A program made the position numbers and the translations under genes. 43,055 nt of DNA from Burkholderiaceae bacterium (lineage in GTDB: Bacteria > Pseudomonadota > Gammaproteobacteria > Burkholderiales > Burkholderiaceae_C), in assembly GCA_913776825.1 (NCBI GenBank), contig CAJYPV010000034.1:1-43055 (forward strand), written 5' to 3'. Below the pieces are notes generated by a model, which saw only the letters and a program-made list of their open reading frames with translations, did no database searches and had not been told where the DNA came from. This document shows positions 33,699 to 43,055 of this stretch, piece by piece (positions within the stretch are counted from its first letter, which is position 1; every line of letters begins with the position of its first letter).

Positions 33699-36600
33699 AT
33701 GAGCAACCCGAGCCGCGCCGGATTCAACCTCTCGCGCTGGGCGCTGGAGCATGCCCCGCTGACGCGCTACCTGATGGTGGTGCTGATGATCCTGGGCTTT
33801 GCCGCCTACTTCCAGTTGGGTCAGGACGAAGACCCTCCCTTCACCTTCCGCGCGATGGTGGTGCAGGCCTACTGGCCCGGCGCCACGCCGCAGCAGATGG
33901 CCGAACAGGTCACCGACAAGATCGAGCGCACGCTGCAGGAAGTGCCGCATGCCGACAAGATCCGCAGCTACACCAAGCCCGGTGAATCGCTGACCATCTT
34001 CCAGGTCAAGGACAACACCTCGGCCGCCGATGTGCCGCAGCTCTGGTACACGGTGCGCAAGAAGATCGGCGACATGCGCGCCACGCTGCCGCAGGGTGTG
34101 CTGGGTCCGTTCTTCAATGATGAATTCGGCGACGTCTACGGCTCGATCTTCGCGCTGTCGACCGACGGCGGTTTCTCTTATGAAGAGTTGCGCCAGCAGG
34201 CCGAAGCGGTCCGCTCGCAACTGCTGCATTTGCCCGACGTGGCCAAGGTCGACCTGTTCGGCGTGCAGGCGGAGAAGCTGTTCGTCGAGGTGTCGCAAAA
34301 GCGGCTCGCCGAACTGGGCCTGGACTTCAACCAGGTCGTCGCGCAACTGAATGCCCAGAACGCGGTCGAGAGCGCCGGCGTCATGGATGCGGGCAGCGCC
34401 AATGTGCAGATCCGTGTGGAAGGGCAGCTGAATTCGGTGCAGTCGCTCAACGACTTCCCGATCCGCGCCATCAACACGACCACCGGCGCGGCCAGCAGCC
34501 TGCGCCTGGGCGACATCGCGACCATCCGGCGCGGTTTCGTCGATCCGCCGAGCACGATGGTCCGCTATCAGGGCAAGCAGGTGGTGGCGCTGGGCGTGTC
34601 GATGGCCAAGGGCGGCGACATCGTCGCACTGGGCAAATCGCTCAAAACGGCCACCCAGCAGCTGCAGAAGACCCTGCCCGCCGGCGTGACGCTGGCGCAG
34701 GTGCAGGACCAGCCGGAAGCGGTCAAGCGCTCGGTCGGCGAATTCGTGCATGTGCTGATCGAGGCGGTGGTGGTGGTGCTCGGCGTGAGCTTCATCAGCC
34801 TGGGCCTGCACACCAAGCCGCTGCGCATCGATGTGTGGCCGGGTCTGGTGGTGGGCATCACGATCCCGCTGGTGCTGGCGATCACCTTCGTGGTGATGCT
34901 GTATGCGGGCGTGGGGCTGCACAAGATCTCGCTCGGGTCGCTGATCATCGCGCTCGGCCTGCTGGTGGACGACGCCATCATTGCGGTCGAGATGATGGTG
35001 CGCAAGCTCGAAGAGGGCTACGACAAGATGCATGCGGCGACCTACGCCTACGAGGTCACCGCGATGCCGATGCTCACCGGCACGCTGATCACGGCAGTGG
35101 GATTTCTGCCGATCGGTCTGGCCAAGTCGGCGGTGGGTGAATACACCTTCGCCATCTTCGCGGTGACCGCCGCGGCGCTGGTGATTTCCTGGCTGGTGTC
35201 GGTCTACTTCGTGCCGTATCTCGGCGCGTTGCTGCTCAAGACGCGGGCCGGCCACGAGGGCGAATCGCACGAGGTGTTCGACACCCCGTTCTACAACCGC
35301 TTCCGCCGCGCGGTGGCCTGGTGCGTGCATCACCGCTGGAAAACGATCGCGGTCACGGTGGTGGTCTTCGCGCTGGGTCTGGTGGGCATGGGCAAGGTCC
35401 AGCAGCAGTTCTTCCCGGACTCCAGCCGACCGGAAATCATGGTCGACCTGTGGCTGCCGGAAGGCTCCACCATCCAGCAGAGCAATGAGGTCGCCAAACG
35501 CTTCGAAGCCCGCATGCTCAAGGAGCCGCTGGTGGGCAGCGTGACGACCTGGGTCGGCTCGGGCGTGCCGCGTTTCTATCTGCCGCTGGACCAGATCCTG
35601 CCCAACACCAACGTGAGCCAGGCGATCGTGCTGCCCAAGACGCCGGAGGATCGGGAAGCGCTGCGCCGCAAGCTGCCGGCCATCCTGGCGGCGGAGTTCT
35701 CCGATGTGCGCGGACGGGTCAAGCTGCTGCAGAACGGGCCGCCGGTCCAGTACCCGGTGCAGTTCCGCATCGCGGGGGACGATCCGGTGTTGCTGCGTCA
35801 GGCCGCCGACAAGGCCAAGCTGCTGATGCGCGCCAATCCCAACATGGTCGGCGTGAACGACAACTGGAACGAGTCGGTCAAGGTGCTGCGCCTGGATGTG
35901 GATCAGGACAAGGCCCGAGCGCTCGGCGTGACCAGTCAGGGCATCTCGCAGGCGGTCCGCATCATGCTGACCGGCAATACCGTCGGCCAGTATCGGGAAG
36001 CGGATCGACTGATCGACATCGTGCTGCGCCAGCCGGTCGACGAGCGCGACACGCTGACCAAACTCGCCAATGCCTACGTGCCGACCGCCAGCGGTCGGGC
36101 GGTGCCGCTGGCGCAGGTCGCCAAGCCGCGGCTGACCTGGGAGCCGGGCGTGATGCACCGCGAAGGTCGTGCGTTCGCGATCACGGTGCAGGGCGACGTC
36201 ATCGAAGGCCTGCAGGGCGCCACCGTCACCTATCAGGTGTGGCCGAAGCTCAGCGAGCTGCAAAAAGACCTGCCGCCGGGCTATTCGATCTCGATCGCCG
36301 GTGAGGTGGAGGAAAGCAGCAAGGGGCAGGGCTCGATCGCGGCGGGCGTGCCCATCATGCTGTTCATCACCTTCACGCTGCTGATGCTGCAGCTGCACAG
36401 CTTCTCGCGCGCCATGCTGGCCTTCCTGACCGGCTTCCTGGGCATCGCGGGCGTGTCGGCGGCCTTGCTGATCCTGAATCGGCCGTTCGGCTTCGTCGCG
36501 ATGCTGGGCGTGATCGCGCTGATGGGCATGATCCAGCGGAATTCGGTGATCCTGATCGACCAGATCGAGCAGGACCGGGGTCGCGGCGTGCCGGCCGCGC

Positions 36601-36839
36601 AGGCGATCGTGGAATCGGCCGTTCGGCGGCTGCGCCCGATCGCGCTCACCGCGGCGGCGGCGGTGCTGGCCATGGTGCCGCTCTCGCGCAGCGTGTTCTG
36701 GGGGCCGATGGCCGTGGCCATCATGGGCGGCCTGATCGTGGCCACCGTGCTCACCCTGCTGGCGCTGCCCGCGATGTACGCGGCCTGGTTCCGCGTGGAG
36801 CGCGACCCGAACGCGGGCATCGCGCCGGCGACGCATTGA
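33699..36839 (+). CDS. RND multidrug efflux transporter (HAE-type)
   Basis: The 1046-residue inner-membrane pump has twelve predicted helices in two halves and two large periplasmic loops. The proton-relay Asp pair is Asp424-Asp425 in GLLVDDAIIAVE on helix 4. The second-half block GMIQRNSVILIDQIEQD is also typical. It exports drugs or other amphipathic compounds with the adaptor encoded just upstream. The sequence style is nearer to MexK/VexK-like short-loop RND pumps than AcrB, but substrates cannot be inferred. The ATG at 33699 is chosen over a TTG one codon earlier. No third gene for an outer-membrane channel follows. Confidence 0.92.
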   Translation: MSNPSRAGFNLSRWALEHAPLTRYLMVVLMILGFAAYFQLGQDEDPPFTFRAMVVQAYWPGATPQQMAEQVTDKIERTLQEVPHADKIRSYTKPGESLTIFQVKDNTSAADVPQLWYTVRKKIGDMRATLPQGVLGPFFNDEFGDVYGSIFALSTDGGFSYEELRQQAEAVRSQLLHLPDVAKVDLFGVQAEKLFVEVSQKRLAELGLDFNQVVAQLNAQNAVESAGVMDAGSANVQIRVEGQLNSVQSLNDFPIRAINTTTGAASSLRLGDIATIRRGFVDPPSTMVRYQGKQVVALGVSMAKGGDIVALGKSLKTATQQLQKTLPAGVTLAQVQDQPEAVKRSVGEFVHVLIEAVVVVLGVSFISLGLHTKPLRIDVWPGLVVGITIPLVLAITFVVMLYAGVGLHKISLGSLIIALGLLVDDAIIAVEMMVRKLEEGYDKMHAATYAYEVTAMPMLTGTLITAVGFLPIGLAKSAVGEYTFAIFAVTAAALVISWLVSVYFVPYLGALLLKTRAGHEGESHEVFDTPFYNRFRRAVAWCVHHRWKTIAVTVVVFALGLVGMGKVQQQFFPDSSRPEIMVDLWLPEGSTIQQSNEVAKRFEARMLKEPLVGSVTTWVGSGVPRFYLPLDQILPNTNVSQAIVLPKTPEDREALRRKLPAILAAEFSDVRGRVKLLQNGPPVQYPVQFRIAGDDPVLLRQAADKAKLLMRANPNMVGVNDNWNESVKVLRLDVDQDKARALGVTSQGISQAVRIMLTGNTVGQYREADRLIDIVLRQPVDERDTLTKLANAYVPTASGRAVPLAQVAKPRLTWEPGVMHREGRAFAITVQGDVIEGLQGATVTYQVWPKLSELQKDLPPGYSISIAGEVEESSKGQGSIAAGVPIMLFITFTLLMLQLHSFSRAMLAFLTGFLGIAGVSAALLILNRPFGFVAMLGVIALMGMIQRNSVILIDQIEQDRGRGVPAAQAIVESAVRRLRPIALTAAAAVLAMVPLSRSVFWGPMAVAIMGGLIVATVLTLLALPAMYAAWFRVERDPNAGIAPATH

Positions 36840-37227
36840 TCCGGACCGCCCGGCGGGTGCGTGGGTTTATCCCTGCGCCCGGCGGCGCGAAAATGCGCCG
36901 TTCATTGGCTACAATCGCCGGTTTTCCGGATCGTGGCAGCACGGCAGTGACCTGCTGACATCGGTCCGGTGAGCGCCTGGCGTGCCCGGCGGCCCTTGCG
37001 CAGGACACCTGAGCGCGGCCGTCAACCGGCACCGGCAGGGCAGCTGAAGGGCAGGTCCGGCGTTGTCGCAGGGCGGGTCCATTAGCCGTCCAAGGGCCAG
37101 TCGTTCGTTTCATCCGTTTTTTCGTTCCTTCCGATCCATTACCAAGGGGTTGCCCGCCAGTCCCCCGCACCGCCGAGGCCGAGGCCGCGACCGTGCGAGA
37201 GAGCAGCAGGCAGCCCTTGTTCACCCA
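36840..37227. other. Intergenic region upstream of tRNA-Leu and tig
   Basis: The 388 bp hold no convincing gene. They contain a CCGCCCGGCGGG self-complementary segment just after the RND stop and a likely promoter with −10 at 36910–36915. Confidence 0.5.
36881..36915 (+). promoter_or_regulatory. Probable promoter upstream of tRNA-Leu/tig
   Basis: TACAAT (36910–36915) in the context GGCTACAATCGCC matches the −10 consensus at five of six positions. No good −35 hexamer is seen at 17 bp. It could drive the tRNA and, by read-through, tig, though it lies about 310 bp before the tRNA. Confidence 0.4.
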
Positions 37228-37314
37228 GCGCGGGTGGCGAAATTGGTAGACGCACCAGGTTTAGGTCCTGACGCCTTCACGGGCGTGCCGGTTCGAGTCC
37301 GGCCCCGCGCACCA
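37228..37314 (+). tRNA. tRNA-Leu (anticodon UAG)
   Basis: The 87-nt cloverleaf includes an encoded CCA. The acceptor stem GCGCGGG (37228–37234) pairs with CCCGCGC (37304–37310). The anticodon loop TTTAGGT gives UAG at 37262–37264. The long variable arm (ACGCC, TTCACG, GGCGT) is typical of class II tRNA-Leu, and the T-arm is CCGG-TTCGAGT-CCGG. The first anticodon-stem pair is C·A, as I recall for betaproteobacterial homologues. It reads CUA and other CUN codons, including the rare CTA pair in the leuA leader peptide. It ends 24 bp before tig. Confidence 0.95.
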
Positions 37315-37338
37315 CTTCCAACTGATTCCGAGTCCACT

Positions 37339-38649
37339 ATGGCTGTCACCGTCGAAACTCTCGAAAAGCTCGAACGCCGCATCACGCTCACGCTGGCGGC
37401 CGCTGACATCAACAGCGAGGTCGAGACCCGCCTGAAGAAGCTGGCACGCACCGTCAAGGCCGACGGCTTCCGTCCCGGCAAGGTGCCGATGTCCTTCGTG
37501 GCCCAGCGCTACGGCGCTTCCGTGCAATACGAAGTGGTGAACGACAAGCTGGGCGAAGCCTTCAGCCAGTCCGCCAACGAAGCCAAGCTGCGCGTCGCCG
37601 GCATGCCCCGCATCGAGCAGAAGGACGGCGCTCCGGAAGGCCAACTGGCTTTCGACGCCACCTTCGAGGTCTATCCGGAAGTCAAGCTGGGCGATCTGGC
37701 CGAAGCCGAAGTCGAGCGCATCTCCGCTGAAGTGACCGAAGAAGCCATCGACAAGACCGTCGAGATCCTGCGCAAGCAGCGCCGCTCGTTCGCTCAGCGC
37801 GCTGCCGCCGATGTGGCCGCTGACGGCGACCGCGTCACCATCGACTTCGAAGGCAAGATCGACGGCGAACCCTTCGCCGGCGGCAAGGCCGATGGCTTCC
37901 AGTTCCTGCTGGGCGAAGGCCAGATGCTCGAAGCCTTCGAAAAGGCCGTGCGCGGCATGAAGGCCGGTGAGTCGAAGACCTTCCCGCTGGCCTTCCCCGA
38001 GGACTACCACGGCAAGGATGTGGCCGGCAAGGAAGCCGACTTCCTGGTCACGGTCAAGAAGATCGAGGCGCAGCACCTGCCCGAAGTGAACGAAGCCTTC
38101 GCCAAGGCGCTCGGCATCAAGGACGGCACGGTCGAAGCGCTGCGCGCCGACATCAAGAAGAACCTCGAGCGCGAAGTGAAGTTCCGCGTGCTGGCCCGCA
38201 ACAAGGGTGCCGCGATGGACGCGCTGGTCTCCAAGGCCGAGCTGGACGTTCCCCAGGCGCTGGTCGAAGGCGAAGCCGAGCGCATGGTCGCGAACGCCCG
38301 CGAAGACCTGAAGAAGCGTGGCGTGAAGGATGCCGACAAGGCGCCGATCCCCGCCGAGCTGTTCAAGGACCAGGCCGAGAAGCGTGTCCGTCTGGGTCTG
38401 GTGGTGGCCGAGCTGGTGCGTGCCAACAACCTGCAAGCCAAGCCGGAGCAACTGCAAGCGCACATCGAAGACATCTCGCAGAGCTACGAGAAGCCGGCTG
38501 AAGTCGTGCGCTGGTACCTGTCGGACCGCGAGCGCATGGCTGAAGTCGAAGCCGTCGTGATCGAGAACAACGTCACCGACTTCGTGCTGGGCAAGGCCAA
38601 GATCAACGACAAGCAAGTGCCGTTCGACGAACTGATGGCCCAGGCCTGA
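37339..38649 (+). CDS. tig: Trigger factor, ribosome-associated chaperone and prolyl isomerase
   Basis: The 436-residue protein has three domains. The N-terminal ribosome-binding domain (about 1–130) contains the signature GFRPGKVP near residue 44. The FKBP-type isomerase domain (about 155–245) has GDRVTIDFEGKIDGEPFAGG. The C-terminal helical chaperone arms run from about 250 to 436. It binds nascent chains at ribosomal protein L23. The ATG at 37339 follows the tRNA by 24 bp. Together with clpP, clpX and lon it forms the usual tig–clpPX–lon block. Codon use is strongly biased, as in a highly expressed gene. Confidence 0.96.
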   Translation: MAVTVETLEKLERRITLTLAAADINSEVETRLKKLARTVKADGFRPGKVPMSFVAQRYGASVQYEVVNDKLGEAFSQSANEAKLRVAGMPRIEQKDGAPEGQLAFDATFEVYPEVKLGDLAEAEVERISAEVTEEAIDKTVEILRKQRRSFAQRAAADVAADGDRVTIDFEGKIDGEPFAGGKADGFQFLLGEGQMLEAFEKAVRGMKAGESKTFPLAFPEDYHGKDVAGKEADFLVTVKKIEAQHLPEVNEAFAKALGIKDGTVEALRADIKKNLEREVKFRVLARNKGAAMDALVSKAELDVPQALVEGEAERMVANAREDLKKRGVKDADKAPIPAELFKDQAEKRVRLGLVVAELVRANNLQAKPEQLQAHIEDISQSYEKPAEVVRWYLSDRERMAEVEAVVIENNVTDFVLGKAKINDKQVPFDELMAQA

Positions 38650-38718
38650 TTCGTGTCGCGGCGACTCGCCGGCTGAGCGGATCGATTCGATCCCCGGTTC
38701 GTCGGGTCACCCACACCG

Positions 38719-38755
38719 AGGGCGCCGCGCCGCGAGGCCGGCGCCCTTCTCATTT
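38719..38755 (+). terminator. Intrinsic terminator of tig
   Basis: AGGGCGCCG (38719–38727) pairs perfectly with CGGCGCCCT (38739–38747) over an 11-nt loop, followed by TCTCATTT. Confidence 0.7.
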
Positions 38756-39067
38756 CCGGGCCCTGACAAGGGGCGACCGCTGAGTCCGTTCGTCGATGCT
38801 CCTGGCGGCGCTGCCGCCGCCCTGCGGGGCCGGAATGTCACGCTCGAGGGTGTTGGCCTCGGCCGAGATCGCGCCACGCTTGTGCGCGCCGATGATGCCC
38901 CCATCTGAGGGTGACGGCCTGCCACCTTCGGGTGGTTCCGGACCACTGTCCACGGACGGTCGTCCGGTGGGTGAGGGCAGGGGCCCGGGGTCCTGGAACA
39001 TCACCGGCAAGGGCTTGGGCTGCGGGACATAATCGTCGACGTGACGCGAACCACAACAGAGGATTTC
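38756..39067. other. Intergenic region upstream of clpP
   Basis: About 310 bp with no gene I can support. It has a CCACC-TTCG-GGTGG tetraloop hairpin at 38922–38935 and a CATAAT −10-like box at 39028–39033, 35 bp before the clpP start, without a recognisable −35. Confidence 0.45.
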
Positions 39068-39676
39068 ATGAGCGCGCTGGAAACTAGCAATCTGGGCATG
39101 GTGCCCATCGTGATCGAACAGTCGGGCCGCGGCGAGCGCGCCTATGACATCTACAGCCGCCTGCTGCGCGAGCGGATCGTGTTCCTGGTCGGCCCGGTGA
39201 ACGACGCCGTCGCCAACCTGGTGGTGGCACAGCTGCTGTTCCTGGAGAGCGAGAACCCGGACAAGGAAATCTCGCTCTACATCAACTCGCCGGGCGGCAG
39301 CGTGTCGGCCGGCATGTCGATCTACGACACGATGCAGTTCATCAAGCCGCAGGTGTCCACGCTGTGCATGGGCATGGCGGCGTCGATGGGCGCCTTCCTG
39401 CTGGCCGCCGGCGAGAAGGGCAAGCGCTTCTCGCTGCCGAACGCCAAGATCATGATCCACCAGCCGCTGGGCGGCGCGCAGGGCCAGGCCACCGACATCG
39501 AGATCCACGCCCGCGAGATCCTCAAGACGCGCGAGCAGCTCAACCGCATCCTGGCGGAGCGCACCGGCCAAAGCCTGGAGAAGATCCAGGCCGACACCGA
39601 GCGGGATTACTTCATGTCCGCCAAGGAAGCCGAAGGCTACGGCCTGGTCGACGCCGTCATCGAGAAGCGCGGCTGA
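39068..39676 (+). CDS. clpP: ATP-dependent Clp protease proteolytic subunit
   Basis: The 202-residue serine protease has the triad Ser106 (GMAASMGAF), His131 (MIHQPLGG) and Asp180 (ERDYF). It assembles into a 14-subunit chamber and degrades unfolded substrates delivered by ClpX or ClpA. The ATG at 39068 has GAGG 5 nt upstream; a GTG nine codons earlier is unlikely. The short propeptide fits the ClpP N-terminus. It precedes clpX by 174 bp, which contain a strong hairpin. Confidence 0.96.
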   Translation: MSALETSNLGMVPIVIEQSGRGERAYDIYSRLLRERIVFLVGPVNDAVANLVVAQLLFLESENPDKEISLYINSPGGSVSAGMSIYDTMQFIKPQVSTLCMGMAASMGAFLLAAGEKGKRFSLPNAKIMIHQPLGGAQGQATDIEIHAREILKTREQLNRILAERTGQSLEKIQADTERDYFMSAKEAEGYGLVDAVIEKRG

Positions 39677-39748
39677 TTCACCCGATGCCGGCGCGTCGGA
39701 GCCGGATCCACGCGCCGGCGGTGTCGGATTTCATGGCACCGCAATAAA

Positions 39749-39783
39749 CCACTCTTCGGGGGCTTTTATCCCCCCAAGGGTGG
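39749..39783 (+). promoter_or_regulatory. Large hairpin in the clpP–clpX spacer
   Basis: CCACTCTTCGGGGG (39749–39762) pairs with CCCCCCAAGGGTGG (39770–39783) around a CTTTTAT loop: 13 of 14 positions pair, one as U·G, with a single C·C mismatch. No T-run follows, so it is not a standard terminator. RNA processing, mRNA stabilisation or partial attenuation between clpP and clpX are possible. Confidence 0.6.
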
Positions 39784-39850
39784 TCCCGGCAATTGAACTA
39801 TCATCAATGCAGGCACAACGCCTGTATCTAGCAGCACCACAAGCACTCCC

Positions 39851-41116
39851 ATGGCCGAGAAAAAAGGCAACTCCAGCGAAAAGGTCTTGTATTGCTCCTT
39901 CTGCGGCAAGAGCCAGCACGAGGTCAAGAAGCTGATCGCGGGTCCGTCGGTGTTCATCTGCGACGAGTGCATCGAGCTCTGCAACGACATCATCCGTGAC
40001 GAAGTGCCCGCCGAGGCCACGTCCGGACGCGCCAGCAAATCCGACCTGCCCGTCCCGAGCGAGATCAAGACCACGCTCGATCAATATGTGATCGGGCAGG
40101 ATGTGGCCAAGCGCACCCTGGCGGTGGCGGTCTACAACCACTACAAGCGGCTGCGCCACGCGGCGGACACCAAGGATGGCGTCGAGCTGTCCAAGAGCAA
40201 CATCCTGCTGATCGGCCCCACCGGCTCCGGCAAGACGCTGCTGGCCCAGACCCTGGCCCGCGTGCTGAATGTGCCGTTCGTCATCGCCGATGCGACCACG
40301 CTGACCGAAGCCGGTTATGTGGGCGAGGATGTCGAGAACATCATCCAGAAGCTGCTGCAGAACTGCAATTACGACGTCGAGCGCGCGCAGCGCGGCATCG
40401 TCTACATCGATGAAATCGACAAGATCAGCCGCAAGGCGGACAACCCGTCGATCACCCGCGATGTGTCGGGCGAGGGCGTCCAGCAGGCGCTGCTGAAGCT
40501 GGTCGAAGGCACGATGGCTTCGGTGCCCCCGCAAGGCGGCCGCAAGCATCCGAACCAGGACTTCCTGCAGATCGACACGACCAACATCCTGTTCATCTGC
40601 GGCGGCGCCTTCGACGGTCTCGAAAAGGTCATCCAGAACCGCTCCGAGCGGTCGGGCATCGGTTTCGGCGCATCGGTCAAGAGCAAGAGCGACAAGAAGG
40701 TCGGCGAACTGTTCCGCGAAGTGGAGCCGGGCGACCTGATCAAGTTCGGCCTGATCCCGGAACTCGTGGGCCGCCTGCCCGTCATCGCCACCCTGGGTGA
40801 GCTGACGGAAGACGCGCTGGTGCAGATCCTCACCGAACCTCGCAATGCGCTGGTCAAGCAGTATCAGCAGCTGTTCTCGATGGATGGCGTGGAGCTGGAG
40901 GTGCGTTCGTCGGCGCTGATGGCCGTGGCCCGCAAGGCCCTGGCGCGCAAGACGGGTGCCCGCGGCCTGCGCTCCATCGTGGAGCATGCGCTGATCGACA
41001 CCATGTTCGAGCTGCCCTCGCTGGACGGCGTGGCCAAGGTGGTCCTGGACGAGCACAACATCGACGAAGACACCAAGCCGCTGCTGGTCTACCGCGAAGC
41101 CAAGGCCAGCGCCTGA
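39851..41116 (+). CDS. clpX: ATP-dependent Clp protease ATP-binding subunit ClpX
   Basis: The 421-residue AAA+ unfoldase has the N-terminal zinc-binding domain (Cys15, Cys18, Cys37, Cys40) for adaptor and substrate recognition. Walker A is GPTGSGKT at 122–129 and Walker B is DEID from Asp187. The IGF loop that docks into ClpP is at 270–272, and the sensor 2 region is near KTGARGLRS. It unfolds tagged proteins such as ssrA-tagged chains and feeds them to ClpP. The gene order clpP–clpX–lon is conserved. Confidence 0.97.
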   Translation: MAEKKGNSSEKVLYCSFCGKSQHEVKKLIAGPSVFICDECIELCNDIIRDEVPAEATSGRASKSDLPVPSEIKTTLDQYVIGQDVAKRTLAVAVYNHYKRLRHAADTKDGVELSKSNILLIGPTGSGKTLLAQTLARVLNVPFVIADATTLTEAGYVGEDVENIIQKLLQNCNYDVERAQRGIVYIDEIDKISRKADNPSITRDVSGEGVQQALLKLVEGTMASVPPQGGRKHPNQDFLQIDTTNILFICGGAFDGLEKVIQNRSERSGIGFGASVKSKSDKKVGELFREVEPGDLIKFGLIPELVGRLPVIATLGELTEDALVQILTEPRNALVKQYQQLFSMDGVELEVRSSALMAVARKALARKTGARGLRSIVEHALIDTMFELPSLDGVAKVVLDEHNIDEDTKPLLVYREAKASA

Positions 41117-41195
41117 CGCGTGAGATCCGCGGCCGTTCTGTCCCCTGTTCCGCACCGCCGCCAACGGCTTTGGCGGCCACGGCCCCTCGCAGCAC

Positions 41196-41223
41196 CTTGT
41201 AATCGATAGCTCGGGCCCTAAAT
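41196..41223 (+). promoter_or_regulatory. Candidate heat-shock (sigma-32) promoter of lon
   Basis: CTTGTAA (41196–41202) and CCCTAAAT (41216–41223) are separated by 13 bp. This is close to the sigma-32 pattern CTTGAAA–(11–15)–CCCCATnT. It ends 23 bp before the lon ATG, consistent with the known heat-shock control of lon. Confidence 0.55.
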
Positions 41224-41246
41224 GGGTCAGAGAAAGAGAGGTTTTC

Positions 41247-43055
<1,809 letters not shown>

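Noticed and set aside
32445..36836. A 1463-codon open frame on the minus strand
   Set aside because: It is antisense to the RND adaptor and transporter genes. Its translation is His/Arg/Gln-rich with no family resemblance, a usual by-product of GC-rich codon bias.
38707..38946. Minus-strand ORF in the tig–clpP gap
   Set aside because: It covers the tig terminator, has a Pro/Arg/Ala-rich composition and no ribosome site or family signature.

Overview
The window is GC-rich bacterial chromosome. Gene order and protein sequences point to a betaproteobacterium of the order Burkholderiales, probably near Roseateles/Mitsuaria, Rubrivivax or Leptothrix. Supporting neighbourhoods are tRNA-Leu–tig–clpP–clpX–lon, ilvBHC–pssA–leuA, nadE–glnB, hpnCDE, and a sigma factor–DUF3619–DUF3106–RDD cluster. 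The genus is an inference from sequence style; no 16S is present.

Layout. 1–118: the 5' end of an IS110/IS1111-type transposase gene running off the left edge. 119–3446: an accessory stretch with one unrecognised ORF and a two-gene RNA-repair operon on the minus strand (RNA ligase, then a fused HD phosphoesterase/polynucleotide kinase), bracketed by short dispersed repeats. 3447–12430: an ECF sigma factor with a C-terminal extension, M14 zinc peptidase, Dps, putative esterase, GH15 glycosidase, SDR oxidoreductase, CHMI-like isomerase, TPR protein and a FemAB/GNAT-like protein. 12532–15061: nadE and glnB, closed by a bidirectional terminator. 15197–18111 (minus): ECF sigma factor, DUF3619 membrane protein, DUF3106 protein, RDD protein and dgkA.

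18391–26950: branched-chain amino acid biosynthesis (ilvB, ilvH, ilvC), pssA, then two different 2-isopropylmalate synthases in tandem. The first leuA is preceded by an unannotated attenuator: a near-consensus sigma-70 promoter, an 18-residue leader peptide with a Leu-Leu-Leu run using CTG-CTA-CTA and apparently no untranslated leader, and a 9-bp terminator hairpin with a competing antiterminator. 27055–29104: D-alanyl-D-alanine endopeptidase and, convergently, an IclR regulator. 29191–32266 (minus): hpnE, hpnD and hpnC for squalene synthesis, joined by 4-nt overlaps. 32496–36839: a two-gene RND efflux system with a promoter/operator. 37228–43055: tRNA-Leu(UAG), trigger factor, ClpP, ClpX and the first three quarters of Lon, a protein-quality-control block with a candidate heat-shock promoter before lon and a strong hairpin between clpP and clpX.

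Best candidates for a second look are the leuA attenuator with its near-leaderless leader peptide, the RNA-repair operon with its upstream inverted repeats and flanking repeats, the tandem non-homologous-type leuA genes, and the small ORF with a strong ribosome site overlapping the ilvB start. Functions are read from sequence motifs and family knowledge; no database search was run.
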